This document shows, in pieces, positions 52,692-62,948 of a stretch of 64,000 nt of DNA (position 1 is its first letter; each line of letters begins with the position of its first letter). The DNA is from JBHGXV01 sp041920505 (lineage in GTDB: Bacteria; Bacillota; Bacilli; Brevibacillales; Brevibacillaceae). The notes under the pieces are model-generated. The model made no database searches. It was given only the letters and a program-made list of their open reading frames with translations, and was not told where the DNA came from. Location: NCBI GenBank assembly GCA_041920505.1, contig JBHGXV010000021.1, positions 1 through 64,000 of the forward strand, read 5' to 3'. The position numbers were made by a program, and so were the translations under genes.

Positions 52692-54376
52692 ACAAAGTGC
52701 TGGAAGCGTACGCGCGCGCCGCCAGACGGGAAGCGAAACAAGCGGTCTCCTTCACGCCGGACGTGGAACAGGCGATTCGCGAGCGGCTGGAAGGGCGTCG
52801 GCGAAACAAGCACCGCCTGCTGGCGGGAGCGGCGGTTGTGTGTGGATTGGCTGCGGTTTTCATCTGGCAAAAGCCGCTGGGAGGTCTTGATCCGGCGGTG
52901 AACCCCGATTCCCGTTATGTGGCTTGGCCGGAGTATCCGCTGCAAAACGGCAAACTTTCCCCGCAAGCCGACCAGACACTGAAAAAGTTGGTCGCTGCCA
53001 TCCCGGCGCTGAAGCAGGCGTCGGTCTCGATGCCGAGCGAGACGGGGGACGAATTCGAGCTGGCATTCCGCATAGGGGAGCGTGTCATGGCCGAGGCCAG
53101 CATCCATCGCAACACGGGAACGCTCCGGATGTTCCAACGGCTGGATCTGCAGGGGGGTGATCAGGCGGTGGACGCAAAGACCCAGTGGAAGGCGGCGGAA
53201 GCGTTTGTGCAGGCCTTGCTGGGGAATGACAGTGAGCGGTATCGGGTGGTAAAGACCTCGCCCGTGGTGTTTCAGGCCTATGTTAACGATTTGCCTGTAC
53301 TGGGGGCGCAAATCACGGTTTCGGTCAACATGCAGGGGGAGATCGTCGGCTGCTGGAATATCGGGGAATCGCTGCCGGAAACGACTCGCTTCCCCAAACC
53401 CGAAGGCGCATACCCTCCGGAGGCGGTGGAGCATGCGATTGCCGCCGCGATGAAGCTGAAATATGTGGAGCATGCGGAAACGACGGGCACAATCGCCAAC
53501 TCGTCAGTCGGGAAAGAACCGCTCTTGGTCTACTCGCCGTCATTGGTGCCCGCGAGCACCGTAACCATGGACGCCGTCACGGGAGAAGTGCGTTCTTCTT
53601 TTGCCGCTGATTACCGGGAGCCGGTGGTGCTGTCGGTCCGTTCGCCGGCAAGCCCGCTCGTCGTGAAGTCAAAACAGGAGGCGGCCGCCTGGTTTGAACG
53701 GGAGATGGGCGTACGGGTCGAGGGAACGCCCGTCTACGAAGAGGAGAGGACGAGAGGGATCCGGCGGGAAAAAACCTACCTGCTGGGCAGGGATCATGCG
53801 TACCAGTTGATCACCGACGCACAGACCGGATACGTTACCGGCGCGGTTCTCGATGGAACGAGCGGTACGGGCGACGGAGCAAAAAACGACGACGTCGCCC
53901 GGGATGCTCAACAGGAGGCGGTGCGCTTCTTGGAACAATTTTTGGAACCGTCCGTCACGGAGGTGCAACTGGTCTTTTTGCGAAAGCTGCATGAGGTTCC
54001 AAACCGGATTGAATTCGGGTATGTACGTAGCCATGACGGCGTTCCCGTGCTGCGCTCCCCCTCTTCCTACATCACGTACCGGGTCGTGGTGGACACGGCC
54101 ACAGGCCGTCCCGTCCAGTTCTACAGGCTGGAAGAGATCGAGGCGGACAGCGGCAGGAGGCTTTCGTTCCCCGACAAGGCAAAGGCCATCCCGCCGGAGG
54201 AGGCGGCACGGTTGTATGTGCAGGCACGTCCCATTGAGCTCGCCTACAGCCTTGAGCAAGGCCAAGACGATCAGGTTCGGCCTGTTCTCGTCTACACGTT
54301 CGACACCCGGTCGGCGGTTCCCGTGATGATCAACGCGCTGACGGGAGAGACAGTCCCGATCCAAACGACAAGATAG
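52682..54376 (+). CDS. membrane-anchored YcdB/YcdC-domain protein, probable anti-sigma partner
   Basis: This 564-residue protein has a cytoplasmic N-terminus of about 40 charged residues, a membrane helix (LLAGAAVVCGLAAVFIW) and a long outer part. The outer part contains repeated YcdB/YcdC/PepSY-like units (HRNTGTLRMFQRLDLQGGDQ, VNMQGEIVGCWNIGESLPET, VDTATGRPVQFYRLEEIEAD). The short cytoplasmic tail next to the overlapping ECF sigma gene suggests sigma binding. Here anti-sigma-like anchor and YcdB domains are in one protein, whereas at 12.7-15.3 kb they are two genes. Confidence 0.72.
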   Translation: MDVDKVLEAYARAARREAKQAVSFTPDVEQAIRERLEGRRRNKHRLLAGAAVVCGLAAVFIWQKPLGGLDPAVNPDSRYVAWPEYPLQNGKLSPQADQTLKKLVAAIPALKQASVSMPSETGDEFELAFRIGERVMAEASIHRNTGTLRMFQRLDLQGGDQAVDAKTQWKAAEAFVQALLGNDSERYRVVKTSPVVFQAYVNDLPVLGAQITVSVNMQGEIVGCWNIGESLPETTRFPKPEGAYPPEAVEHAIAAAMKLKYVEHAETTGTIANSSVGKEPLLVYSPSLVPASTVTMDAVTGEVRSSFAADYREPVVLSVRSPASPLVVKSKQEAAAWFEREMGVRVEGTPVYEEERTRGIRREKTYLLGRDHAYQLITDAQTGYVTGAVLDGTSGTGDGAKNDDVARDAQQEAVRFLEQFLEPSVTEVQLVFLRKLHEVPNRIEFGYVRSHDGVPVLRSPSSYITYRVVVDTATGRPVQFYRLEEIEADSGRRLSFPDKAKAIPPEEAARLYVQARPIELAYSLEQGQDDQVRPVLVYTFDTRSAVPVMINALTGETVPIQTTR

Positions 54377-54403
54377 CCAAGTGGAGATAATCCTTGCGCG
54401 AAG

Positions 54404-54430
54404 CGGAGCCTGAAGAGGTTCCGTTTTTCT
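54404..54430 (+). terminator. hairpin-T terminator
   Basis: CGGAGCC and GGTTCCG pair around TGAAGA, followed by TTTTTCTTTT. Confidence 0.75.
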
Positions 54431-54505
54431 TTTCCTGCACGCTATTCTATCTTTTGTTACAATACGTGATAGAGGCAAACAAATGATCGCGAGTGGGGGG
54501 ACACC

Positions 54506-55753
54506 ATGCGCATTTTACATACGGCCGACTGGCATTTCGGCCGCACGCTGGAGGGGCGGGACCGCCGGGCGGAGCAGGAGGCGTTTGTTGACGAACTGTG
54601 CCGGATCGCCGACGAGCGGGCGGTCGACCTGGTGCTGGTCGCGGGCGACGTGTACGATTCGTTCAATCCGCCGGCGTGGGCGGAGGAGTTGTTTTACGAG
54701 GCGCTGGAGAGGCTGTCGGCCGAGGGCAGGCGCGGCGTTGTCGTGATCGCCGGCAACCACGACCAGCCGGAGCGGGTGCGGGCGGCCGCGCCGCTTGCGC
54801 ACAAGCACGGCATCGTGTTGCTCGGTTTGCCCAAGGAAGTGCCAACGATAAGCGACGCGGGGCGCGCGCCGGATCGTGTGCGAATCGTCGCTGCCGGCCC
54901 TTCCTGGCTGGAGATGGCCGTACCGGGGGTGGAGCACACGGCGGTGATCGTGGCGTTGCCATACCCGTCCGAGGCCCGGCTGAAGGAGTTGTTGAGCGAA
55001 ACGTTTACGCCGGAGATGATGCAGCAGGCCTTTGCCGAGCGGATCGCCGCGCTGTTTGATCTCTTAGCGCAACAGTTTCGCGACGACACGGTCAACATCG
55101 TGATGAGCCACCTGTTTGTGGTGGGCGGCAGCGAAACCGAGTCGGAGCGGCCGATTCAGATCGGCGGCGCGCACACGGTTCCGCCGTCCGCGTTTCCGGC
55201 GAAGGCGGACTACGTGGCACTGGGCCACTTGCACCGGTTGCAAAAGCTGGGCGACGCGCCGTTGATTCGCTACAGCGGATCGCCTTTGGCCTACAGTTTT
55301 TCCGAGGCGGGGCAGAGCAAGGCCGTTGTGATTGTCGAGATCGTTCCCGGACAAGCGCCGCGAGAGGAGATCGTCTACCTGACGAGCGGCCGGCCGCTGG
55401 CCCGGTGGAAGGCGACGGAAGGAATCGCCCAGGTGGAGCGCTGGTTAAAGGAGGGGCGCGACGCCGGAAGCTGGATCGAGTTGGAACTGCACGTCTCGGA
55501 GGCAATCGACCCCGCCGAGTTTCAGCGGTTGCGCAAGCTGAGCGACGATTTTGTCAAAATCCAGCGTGTGCTCGTCCAGGGTGAGGAAGCCGGGGCGGCG
55601 GCGGAGATGGAAAAGCGGGGCGAGATGAGCCCGGAGCAGTTGTTTATTCGTTTCTATGAGCGAAAGCGCGGCGTGCAGCCGGACGGGCAAGTGGTCCAGT
55701 TGTTCGCGCGGTTGCTGGCGGCGGCGGATGACCGGAAAGGAGAGGAAGCGTAG
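54506..55753 (+). CDS. sbcD: SbcD nuclease subunit (Mre11-like)
   Basis: This 415-residue metallophosphoesterase has Mre11 motifs ADWHFGRTLEG (Asp, His), VAGDVYDS (Asp), IAGNHDQPER (Asn-His-Asp) and GHLHRLQ (His pair), which bind two Mn ions. With SbcC it cuts hairpins and processes blocked DNA ends. The ATG follows GAGTGGGGGG. Its stop directly abuts the sbcC GTG. Confidence 0.95.
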   Translation: MRILHTADWHFGRTLEGRDRRAEQEAFVDELCRIADERAVDLVLVAGDVYDSFNPPAWAEELFYEALERLSAEGRRGVVVIAGNHDQPERVRAAAPLAHKHGIVLLGLPKEVPTISDAGRAPDRVRIVAAGPSWLEMAVPGVEHTAVIVALPYPSEARLKELLSETFTPEMMQQAFAERIAALFDLLAQQFRDDTVNIVMSHLFVVGGSETESERPIQIGGAHTVPPSAFPAKADYVALGHLHRLQKLGDAPLIRYSGSPLAYSFSEAGQSKAVVIVEIVPGQAPREEIVYLTSGRPLARWKATEGIAQVERWLKEGRDAGSWIELELHVSEAIDPAEFQRLRKLSDDFVKIQRVLVQGEEAGAAAEMEKRGEMSPEQLFIRFYERKRGVQPDGQVVQLFARLLAAADDRKGEEA

Positions 55754-58700
55754 GTGAAGCCGATTCGGTTGAAGTTGGCGGGACTGCACAGCTACCGGGA
55801 GATGCAGGAAATCGATTTCGAAACGCTTTGCGAAGCCGGGCTGTTCGGAATCTTCGGGCCGACGGGCAGCGGCAAGTCGACGATTCTCGACGCGATCACG
55901 CTGGCGTTGTACGGCCAGGTCGTGCGTATCGGCGGCGGCACGCACCCGCAGGAGGCGTTGAACCAACTGGAGGACCGGCTGTTCGTCTCGTTCACGTTTG
56001 AGCTGGGACGGGCGGAAGAGCGGCGCCGGTACACGATTGAGCGCGAGTTTCGCCTGGACAAGAACGGCAAGCGGCGGCAACCGGAGGTGCGGCTGATCGA
56101 GCGCAGCCTGGTGCCGGGCGAGCCCGACCGGGTGTTGGAGTCGAAAGCGACCGCGGCCACGGCGGCCGTGGAACAGTTGATCGGCTTGACGATCCACGAT
56201 TTTACCCGTGCGGTCGTGCTGCCGCAGGGGCAGTTTTCCAAGTTTTTGACGTTGAAGGGCAGCGAGCGCAACGACATGCTGCAGCGGATTTTCCAGTTGC
56301 ACGAGTACGGCGAGAAGCTGAACGAACGGGTGCGCGCCGCCTATGAAGCGAACAAGGCTGAATTGCACCGGCTGGAGATTGAACTGGCCGCCCTGGGCGA
56401 GGCGGGACCGGACGCGCTGAAGGAAGCGGCGGCGGCGCTCGAATCGACACGGGAGCAAGAAACCGCGATGGGCGACGAGCGGGAGCGGTTGTACGCCCGC
56501 AAACAGGAACTGGCGCAACTTAGGCAGTGGCAACAGGAGCGGGAGGAAGTGGCGGAGCGCTTGCGGGCGCTTGCGGCAGAAGAGGCCGAGATCGAGAGGT
56601 TGGCGCGGCGCATCGCGGCGATCGAGGCCGGGGTTACGCTCTGGCCGCTGTTGGCCAAAGCGCGCCAACTGGAAGCGGAGTGGCAGGAGGCCGAGCAGAC
56701 GTTCATCCGCCGACGGGCCGAGCAAGAGGAAGCGGCGAGGCGGCACGAGGAGAGCGAGCAGGCGTACCGGCAGGCGTGGAACCGGCTGCAGAGTGAGGAA
56801 CCGACGTTGCTCGAACAGGCCGGCAAGCTGGCGCAAGCGGCGGAATGGGAAAAAGAACTGGACGAGCTTTCCAGAGAAATCGAGACAGGAACCCGGCTGT
56901 CTGACTCGCTCAGGCGGGAGGTGGACGCGTTAGGCGACCAACTCGTCCAGCAGGAGCGGCAACTGGCGGCCTGGCAGAGTCAGTTGGCTGAGATCGACCG
57001 TCAGCTTCAGGACGTGACCGTGACGGCAGACGAGCGCAAGCGGCTGCAAGCGTTGCTGGACGCGAAAAAATCGTGGGAGAGGGCGCGGGCGAACGAGGCG
57101 GAAGCGGCGCGCGAGCGGGACGAGATCGAGAGGCAGCGGCAGCAGGCGGCGGCACAGGCCGCTCGATTGCACGCCGCCTGGCAACAGGCGATTCGCGAAC
57201 GGGAGCAAGCCCAGGCGCGGCTGAACGAGGCACAGACTCTGCCCGTGGCCACGGACGCCGAATTGGAAGCGATGCGCGACGTGCTTGCGCGGGTGCGGAC
57301 GCTCGGCAAGGAATGGCGGGAAGCGGCGGCCGCCCAGGCGGAGTTGCGGACAAAACGGGAGGACTGGGAGCGAAGCTGGCGGCAGGCGGAACACACCGTG
57401 CTGTCGTTGGAGTCGGCCTGGCAGCAGGCGGAGGCGGCGCGCGTCAGCCGTGAGCACGCGCGGCAACAGGCGGAAGCGGACTGGCTGGCGTGGCAACAGG
57501 AAGACATGGCCCGGACGCTCCGGCACAAGCTGGTCGAGGGACAGCCGTGCCCGGTCTGCGGTTCGTCCCACCATCCGCTTGGCCCAGAAGGAAACGATAC
57601 GGACGGCGAGGCCGCGCGAGGCGAAGAAGCGGAACGCTTGCGACGAATGGAGGAGGTCCGTGCGGCGCTGGTGGAAGCGGAACAAGCCGCTCGAACGGCC
57701 CACGACGCCTTGCAGGCGGCCCGGCTGGAACAGGCGGCGCTGCAACAGCGCGCCGACATGCTGAAGGATGAAGAGACGGCGCTGAACCGGCGGTTGGCGG
57801 CGATTGCCGCGGAGCTTTCGTCGCTCGGCGAGGTGTGGCGCGTCGAAGACATCGACCAGTTGCTGGAGCGATATCGCGCGCAGGAAGCGGTGTTGCGGGC
57901 CAGGACGGAAGAGCGGGAGCGGCACAAGTCGCTCGCCGATGAGCGGCAACAGCAGGCGGCCGCTTTGCGCGAGCGGGAATTGGAGGCCAAGGCCGCCTTC
58001 GAGAAAAACAGCGCTGTGCTGGAACAGTTGGCCGAACGGCTGGATGTAGCGCAAACGCGCTGGCAACAGGCGGAAGCCGAAGCGGGAGTGGCTCAGACGG
58101 AACTGACCCGGCTTTTGGGTGAGTTGACAGTGGAGGACGTCGAAGCCGAGTACGCCCGGCTGGAGCAGCAGGATGCCGCGCTGGAGCAGTTGCGCAAAAG
58201 ACGCGGCGATCTGGAGGATCGGCTGAAACGGCTGCAAGACGCCTGGCAGGAACAAAAGGAACGCCGCTTGGAACGGGCCGCGCAGGAAGCGGCTGTGCGG
58301 GAGCGGTTGCAGGAGCGCCGCGAGTTGTGGGAGCGCAAACACGCCCTGTGGCGGGAGCGAACCGGTGGAGAACGGGCGCAAACGGTGCTCGGCCGGATTG
58401 AGGCGGAGCGCTCCCGGCTACGTGCGGACGCGGAACAGGCCGAACAGGCCCGCCAGAGGGCGGCAGAGCATCGGCAAGCGATCCAGGAGAGCCTGGTCAA
58501 GGCGGAAGAGGCATACGCCCAGTTGTCCCGCCAGCGTATGGAAGCGGAGACGGCGCTTGCCCGGGAATTGGCGGCGAGCGGCCTGACCCCTGCCGAGGTG
58601 GAGGAACTGTACGCCGAGCGGGACAAGCTTCCGGGATATCGCGAGCGGGTCGAGCAATTCCGCACTCTCATCGACCAGTTGCGCTACGAGGAACAGCGTC

Positions 58701-59404
58701 TTGCGGAAAAACTGGGCGGTCGAAGCGTCGGGCCTGAGGAGTGGGAGGCGGTGACGGCCGCGCTGGATGAGCTGGAGCTAGCCTTGCAGTCTGTGCGAGA
58801 CCAGGTGGCGGTGGCGCGCGAAACGCTGGCCCGAATCGAAGCCAACCACGAGAAGTGGACGGCGTTGCAGGAGCGGCTCACCGCGCTCGCCGACGAGCAG
58901 AGCCGCCTGGAGGATATCAAGAAACTGCTGGAGGGCAAGGCGTTTGTCCAGTTTATCGCCGAAGAAAAGCTGTCCTCGATTGCGCGGGACGCCTCCTACC
59001 ACCTGGCCCGGATGACGAAGAACCGCTACGCGCTGGAGATCGGGGCGGACGGGGAGTTCGTCTTGCGCGACGAAGCGGCAGGCGGCTTGCGGCGTCCGGT
59101 CAGCACGCTGTCGGGCGGAGAGACGTTTTTGACCTCGCTGTCGCTGGCCTTGGCCTTGTCCGTCGAAATTCAGATGCGGGGAGGGCGACTGGAGTTTTTC
59201 TTCCTCGACGAAGGGTTCGGCACACTCGATCCCGACCTGCTCGAAGTGGTGATGGACGCGTTGGAGCGCCTCAGGATGAACGAATTTACCATTGGCTTGA
59301 TCAGCCACGTGCCCGAATTGCGCGCCCGCATGCCGCGCCGGTTGGTGATCACTCCGGCGGAGCCGATGGGGGCGGGCAGTAGAATTCGTATGGAGATCGA
59401 CTAG
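55754..59404 (+). CDS. sbcC: SbcC ATPase subunit (Rad50-like)
   Basis: This 1216-residue SMC-like protein has an N-terminal Walker A (GPTGSGKST from residue 35) and Q-loop region VLPQGQFSKFL. Two long coiled coils flank a zinc hook CPVC at 599-602, and the C-terminal signature is STLSGGETFLTSLSLALALS with Walker B LEFFFLDEGFGTLD. The hook lets two molecules dimerise. Extremely Q/E/R/A-rich coiled coils produce many spurious frames on the other strand. GTG start immediately after sbcD. Confidence 0.95.
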   Translation: MKPIRLKLAGLHSYREMQEIDFETLCEAGLFGIFGPTGSGKSTILDAITLALYGQVVRIGGGTHPQEALNQLEDRLFVSFTFELGRAEERRRYTIEREFRLDKNGKRRQPEVRLIERSLVPGEPDRVLESKATAATAAVEQLIGLTIHDFTRAVVLPQGQFSKFLTLKGSERNDMLQRIFQLHEYGEKLNERVRAAYEANKAELHRLEIELAALGEAGPDALKEAAAALESTREQETAMGDERERLYARKQELAQLRQWQQEREEVAERLRALAAEEAEIERLARRIAAIEAGVTLWPLLAKARQLEAEWQEAEQTFIRRRAEQEEAARRHEESEQAYRQAWNRLQSEEPTLLEQAGKLAQAAEWEKELDELSREIETGTRLSDSLRREVDALGDQLVQQERQLAAWQSQLAEIDRQLQDVTVTADERKRLQALLDAKKSWERARANEAEAARERDEIERQRQQAAAQAARLHAAWQQAIREREQAQARLNEAQTLPVATDAELEAMRDVLARVRTLGKEWREAAAAQAELRTKREDWERSWRQAEHTVLSLESAWQQAEAARVSREHARQQAEADWLAWQQEDMARTLRHKLVEGQPCPVCGSSHHPLGPEGNDTDGEAARGEEAERLRRMEEVRAALVEAEQAARTAHDALQAARLEQAALQQRADMLKDEETALNRRLAAIAAELSSLGEVWRVEDIDQLLERYRAQEAVLRARTEERERHKSLADERQQQAAALRERELEAKAAFEKNSAVLEQLAERLDVAQTRWQQAEAEAGVAQTELTRLLGELTVEDVEAEYARLEQQDAALEQLRKRRGDLEDRLKRLQDAWQEQKERRLERAAQEAAVRERLQERRELWERKHALWRERTGGERAQTVLGRIEAERSRLRADAEQAEQARQRAAEHRQAIQESLVKAEEAYAQLSRQRMEAETALARELAASGLTPAEVEELYAERDKLPGYRERVEQFRTLIDQLRYEEQRLAEKLGGRSVGPEEWEAVTAALDELELALQSVRDQVAVARETLARIEANHEKWTALQERLTALADEQSRLEDIKKLLEGKAFVQFIAEEKLSSIARDASYHLARMTKNRYALEIGADGEFVLRDEAAGGLRRPVSTLSGGETFLTSLSLALALSVEIQMRGGRLEFFFLDEGFGTLDPDLLEVVMDALERLRMNEFTIGLISHVPELRARMPRRLVITPAEPMGAGSRIRMEID

Positions 59405-59420
59405 AAAGGAGTGAAGGAGA

Positions 59421-62400
59421 GTGGCCCTCCGATTGATCCTCGGCCGCGCGGGGACCGGTAAGACGACGCGGATGCTGGGAGAGATCGTCGACCGGCTCCG
59501 CCAGGACCCGGCGGGCTCGCCGCTGATCTACCTGGTGCCGGAGCAGGCGACGTTCCAGGCGGAGTACGCGCTGGCCACGACGCCTGGTCTCGGCGGCACG
59601 ATCCGGGCGCAGGTGCTTAGTTTCGGCCGGCTGGCTTACCGCCTTTTGCAAGAAGTGGGCGGAGCGGCGAAAATGCCCGTGGACGATTTGGGCAAACAAA
59701 TGGTCTTGCGTATGTTGTTGGAGAAACATCGCGACCAGTTGCAGGTGTTTCACCGCTCTGCGCTGCAACCTGGCTTTGCCGAGCAACTGGCGCGGATGAT
59801 CAGCGAGTGCAAGTGGTACGGTCTCTCCTGGGAAGAGTTGGAGCAAAAGGACTGGGGAGCGGGTACGCTGGCGCAAAAACTGCATGATTTACGCCTCATC
59901 ATGCAGGCCTACGATGAATATGTGGCCGATCGCTATTACGACACGGACGACATGCTCACCCGAGTGGCGGACATGATCGCCGACTCTTCCTACCTGCGCG
60001 AGGCAGAGGTGTGGGTGGACGGGTTCAGCGGCTTTACCAAGCAGGAATATGCGATCCTCGAACAGTTGATGCGCCACACGAAACAGGTGACGGTGGCGCT
60101 GTGCCTCGATCCGTCGGAACGGGACGAGCCGCTGGACGAATTGTCGCTGTTTTATCCCACGTTGAAAACCTTCCGGCGTTTGCGGGAGATGGCACAGGAG
60201 GCGGGCGTGCCGGTGGAGGAACCGGTCGCCCTCCAAGAGCCGCATCGCTTTGGGCGCAGCCCGTGGCTCGGCCGGTTGGAACGGCACTACTTCGGATGGA
60301 GCAAGCGGCCGGCCGCTCCGCCTCCGGCGCGATCCGGCGAAGTGAAACTGGTGACGGCGGCAAACCGCCGCGCCGAGGTGCAGGCGGTGGCTCTGCGGAT
60401 GCTGGAGTTGGTGAAGGAGGAAGGCTACCGCTGGCGAGACATGGCTGTGCTGCTCCGCGACCTCACTCCGTATGCGGACGAGATTTCCGGCGTGTTCAGC
60501 GAGTACGGCATCCCGTTTTTTCTCGACCAGAAACGCACCGTTCTGCACCATCCGCTGGTGGAGTTGATCCGTTCCGCGCTGGAAGTGATCACGACACGCT
60601 GGCGCTACGAGGCGGTGTTTCGCTGTCTGAAGACAGACCTGTTGCTTCCGGAAGCCGACCTGCCGACCAGGGTCGCCCGCGCGGAGGTAGACCTTTTGGA
60701 AAACTATGTGCTCGCCTACGGTATCAACGGCTCCGACTGGGCCGACGAGAAACCCTGGCAGTACCATCATCGCGCGGAGCAGGCATACGATGAGATCGAT
60801 CGGATTCGCCGCCGCTACTCCGGGCCGTTGTTGGCGTTTGAACGGCAGATGAGACAGGCCGCCGCGAAGGATGTGCGGGCGATGACCGCCGAGTTGTACC
60901 GGTTTTTGTGCGACCTGCGGGTGCCCCAGACATTGGAGCGTTGGCAACGGGAAGCCGAGGAGAGCGGCAAGTTGGAGACAGCCCGCGAACACGGACAAAT
61001 CTGGAGCGGGCTGATCCGGCTGTTTGACCAGGTGGTGGAAGTGATGGGCGCGGAGCGGATCAGCCTCCTTGTGTATGCGCGCATCCTGGACAGCGGCCTG
61101 GAAAGCATCCGGCTCGGACTGGTTCCGCCTGCGCTGGATCAGGTGGTTGTCGGCTCGATGGAGCGGTCCCGGCAACCGGATGTCAAGGCGGTGTTCGTGC
61201 TGGGGGCCAACGACGGAGTGATTCCGCTCCGGCCCGCCGAGGGAGGCATTCTCGACGAAGCGGAGCGGGAACGGCTGGCGGAGATGGGCGTCGAGCTCGC
61301 TCCCACCGCGAAACAGCGGCTGATGGCGGAAGCGTACGTGCTGTATCAGGCGTTGACCCGCCCGTCCGAGTATCTGTGGATCAGTTGTCCGCTGGCCGAC
61401 GAAGAAGGAAAGGCGCTGCTCCCTTCGCCGGTGTTCGAGCGAGTGAAGGACATGCTGCCAGGAGTGTCGGTCTGGTTCTTTGCCAACCAGCCGACGGGAA
61501 GGCCGGAGGAGGACCGGTTTTTGCTCGGCCGCCCGAAACAGGTGTTTGTCCACCTCATAACCTTGCTGCGCCAGATGAAAAAGGGAACGCCGCTGCCGCC
61601 GTTCTGGTGGGACGTGTACGACTGGTTTGTCCGCCGTGCCGACCAGTTTGGCCACGAGCGGGCGCTGCTTAAGGGATTGGTGCACACGAACCGGGCGCGG
61701 CGGCTGCCGCAGTCGACCAGCCTGGCTTTGTACGGACAAGAGCTTCGGATGAGCGTCTCCCGGCTGGAGCGGTTCCAGGCATGCCCGTTTTCCCATTTTG
61801 CCTCGCACGGACTCCGATTGGCGGAACGCCCTTTGTACAAGCTGGAGCGGTTTGACGTCGGCGAACTGTTCCACGCCTCGCTTAAAGAAGCGGTGGAGCG
61901 GATGAACCGGGAGGGCATCGATTGGGCCAGCCTGACGGAAGCGGACAGCATGCGGTTGGCCGGTGACGTGGTTGACGAACTGGTGCCCGCGACACGTGCC
62001 AGCATATTGAGCCGCACCGCCCGTTACCGGTTTTTGACCGGGAAGTTGAAGCGGGCCGTGGGACGGGCGATCAGCGTGCTGGGCGAACATGCGAGACGCA
62101 GTCGGTTTGCGCCGGTGGGGCTGGAGATCGCGTTTGGCCCCGGCGGCGAGTTGCCCGGGCTGACACTGGAGCTGGATTCGGGCGTGACGGTTCATCTGCT
62201 TGGCCGGATCGACCGGGTGGACCAATCGGTGCAGGATGGGCGCCGGTTTTTGCGGGTGATCGACTACAAGTCGGGAGCCAAGGCGCTCGCGCTCTCCGAC
62301 GTCTGGAACGGCTTGAACCTGCAATTGCTCGTCTACCTGGACGTGGTGGTGACGCATGCCAAGACCTGGCTCGGCGAAAACGCGGAAGTGGGCGGCGTCT

Positions 62401-62948
62401 TTTACTACCAGGTGGCCGATCCGCTAATCACGGCCAAGCGGATGCTCACCGCCGAAGAAGTGGCCAAAGAGCGTGCGGCCAAGCTGAAGATGAAGGGGCT
62501 GATGCTCGCCGACACGGACTTGGCCCGGCTGATGGACCAACAGGTGGAGAGCGGCAGTTCCGACTTGCTGCCATTCGGCCTGAAAAAAGATGGCACGTTC
62601 ACCGCCTACTCCTCGGTGGCGACCGCCGAGCAGTTTGCCGCCTTGCAAGCGTTTGTCCGCCATTCGGTGAAACAGATCAGTACGCGGCTCGGCGAAGGGG
62701 AGAACGCGATTTCGCCGTATGCGCAAGGGACGGCGCTCGCCTGCCAGACCTGCGCCTTCTCGCCGGTCTGCCAGTTTGACCCGGTGATGGAAGGAAATAA
62801 GCCGCGGCAGTTGCCCAAGCAAAAAGACGAACAGATTTGGACGATGATTCAGGAGACCGTCGCGTCGGTCGACGGTACCCGACCAAGCGACACCAGAACC
62901 AGCGAGACGGGAGGAAAGACCCATGGCGACACAGGCAGCCAAGCCTGA
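59421..62948 (+). CDS. addB: ATP-dependent helicase/nuclease subunit AddB
   Basis: This 1175-residue protein is the RecC-like partner of AddA, active in double-strand-break resection. It starts with an intact Walker A (ILGRAGTGKTTRM). The C-terminal RecB-type nuclease has FLRVIDYKSGAKALAL. The four cysteines for the [4Fe-4S] staple are C788, C1108, C1111 and C1117 (C-x2-C-x5-C), spaced as in B. subtilis AddB. GTG start. It overlaps addA by 26 nt. Confidence 0.95.
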   Translation: MALRLILGRAGTGKTTRMLGEIVDRLRQDPAGSPLIYLVPEQATFQAEYALATTPGLGGTIRAQVLSFGRLAYRLLQEVGGAAKMPVDDLGKQMVLRMLLEKHRDQLQVFHRSALQPGFAEQLARMISECKWYGLSWEELEQKDWGAGTLAQKLHDLRLIMQAYDEYVADRYYDTDDMLTRVADMIADSSYLREAEVWVDGFSGFTKQEYAILEQLMRHTKQVTVALCLDPSERDEPLDELSLFYPTLKTFRRLREMAQEAGVPVEEPVALQEPHRFGRSPWLGRLERHYFGWSKRPAAPPPARSGEVKLVTAANRRAEVQAVALRMLELVKEEGYRWRDMAVLLRDLTPYADEISGVFSEYGIPFFLDQKRTVLHHPLVELIRSALEVITTRWRYEAVFRCLKTDLLLPEADLPTRVARAEVDLLENYVLAYGINGSDWADEKPWQYHHRAEQAYDEIDRIRRRYSGPLLAFERQMRQAAAKDVRAMTAELYRFLCDLRVPQTLERWQREAEESGKLETAREHGQIWSGLIRLFDQVVEVMGAERISLLVYARILDSGLESIRLGLVPPALDQVVVGSMERSRQPDVKAVFVLGANDGVIPLRPAEGGILDEAERERLAEMGVELAPTAKQRLMAEAYVLYQALTRPSEYLWISCPLADEEGKALLPSPVFERVKDMLPGVSVWFFANQPTGRPEEDRFLLGRPKQVFVHLITLLRQMKKGTPLPPFWWDVYDWFVRRADQFGHERALLKGLVHTNRARRLPQSTSLALYGQELRMSVSRLERFQACPFSHFASHGLRLAERPLYKLERFDVGELFHASLKEAVERMNREGIDWASLTEADSMRLAGDVVDELVPATRASILSRTARYRFLTGKLKRAVGRAISVLGEHARRSRFAPVGLEIAFGPGGELPGLTLELDSGVTVHLLGRIDRVDQSVQDGRRFLRVIDYKSGAKALALSDVWNGLNLQLLVYLDVVVTHAKTWLGENAEVGGVFYYQVADPLITAKRMLTAEEVAKERAAKLKMKGLMLADTDLARLMDQQVESGSSDLLPFGLKKDGTFTAYSSVATAEQFAALQAFVRHSVKQISTRLGEGENAISPYAQGTALACQTCAFSPVCQFDPVMEGNKPRQLPKQKDEQIWTMIQETVASVDGTRPSDTRTSETGGKTHGDTGSQA

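Noticed and set aside
56910..58381. Long open frames opposite sbcC and similar ones opposite addB, cta and gal genes
   Set aside because: They mirror GC-rich coding sequence on the plus strand, have biased Arg/Pro/Leu composition and no family features.
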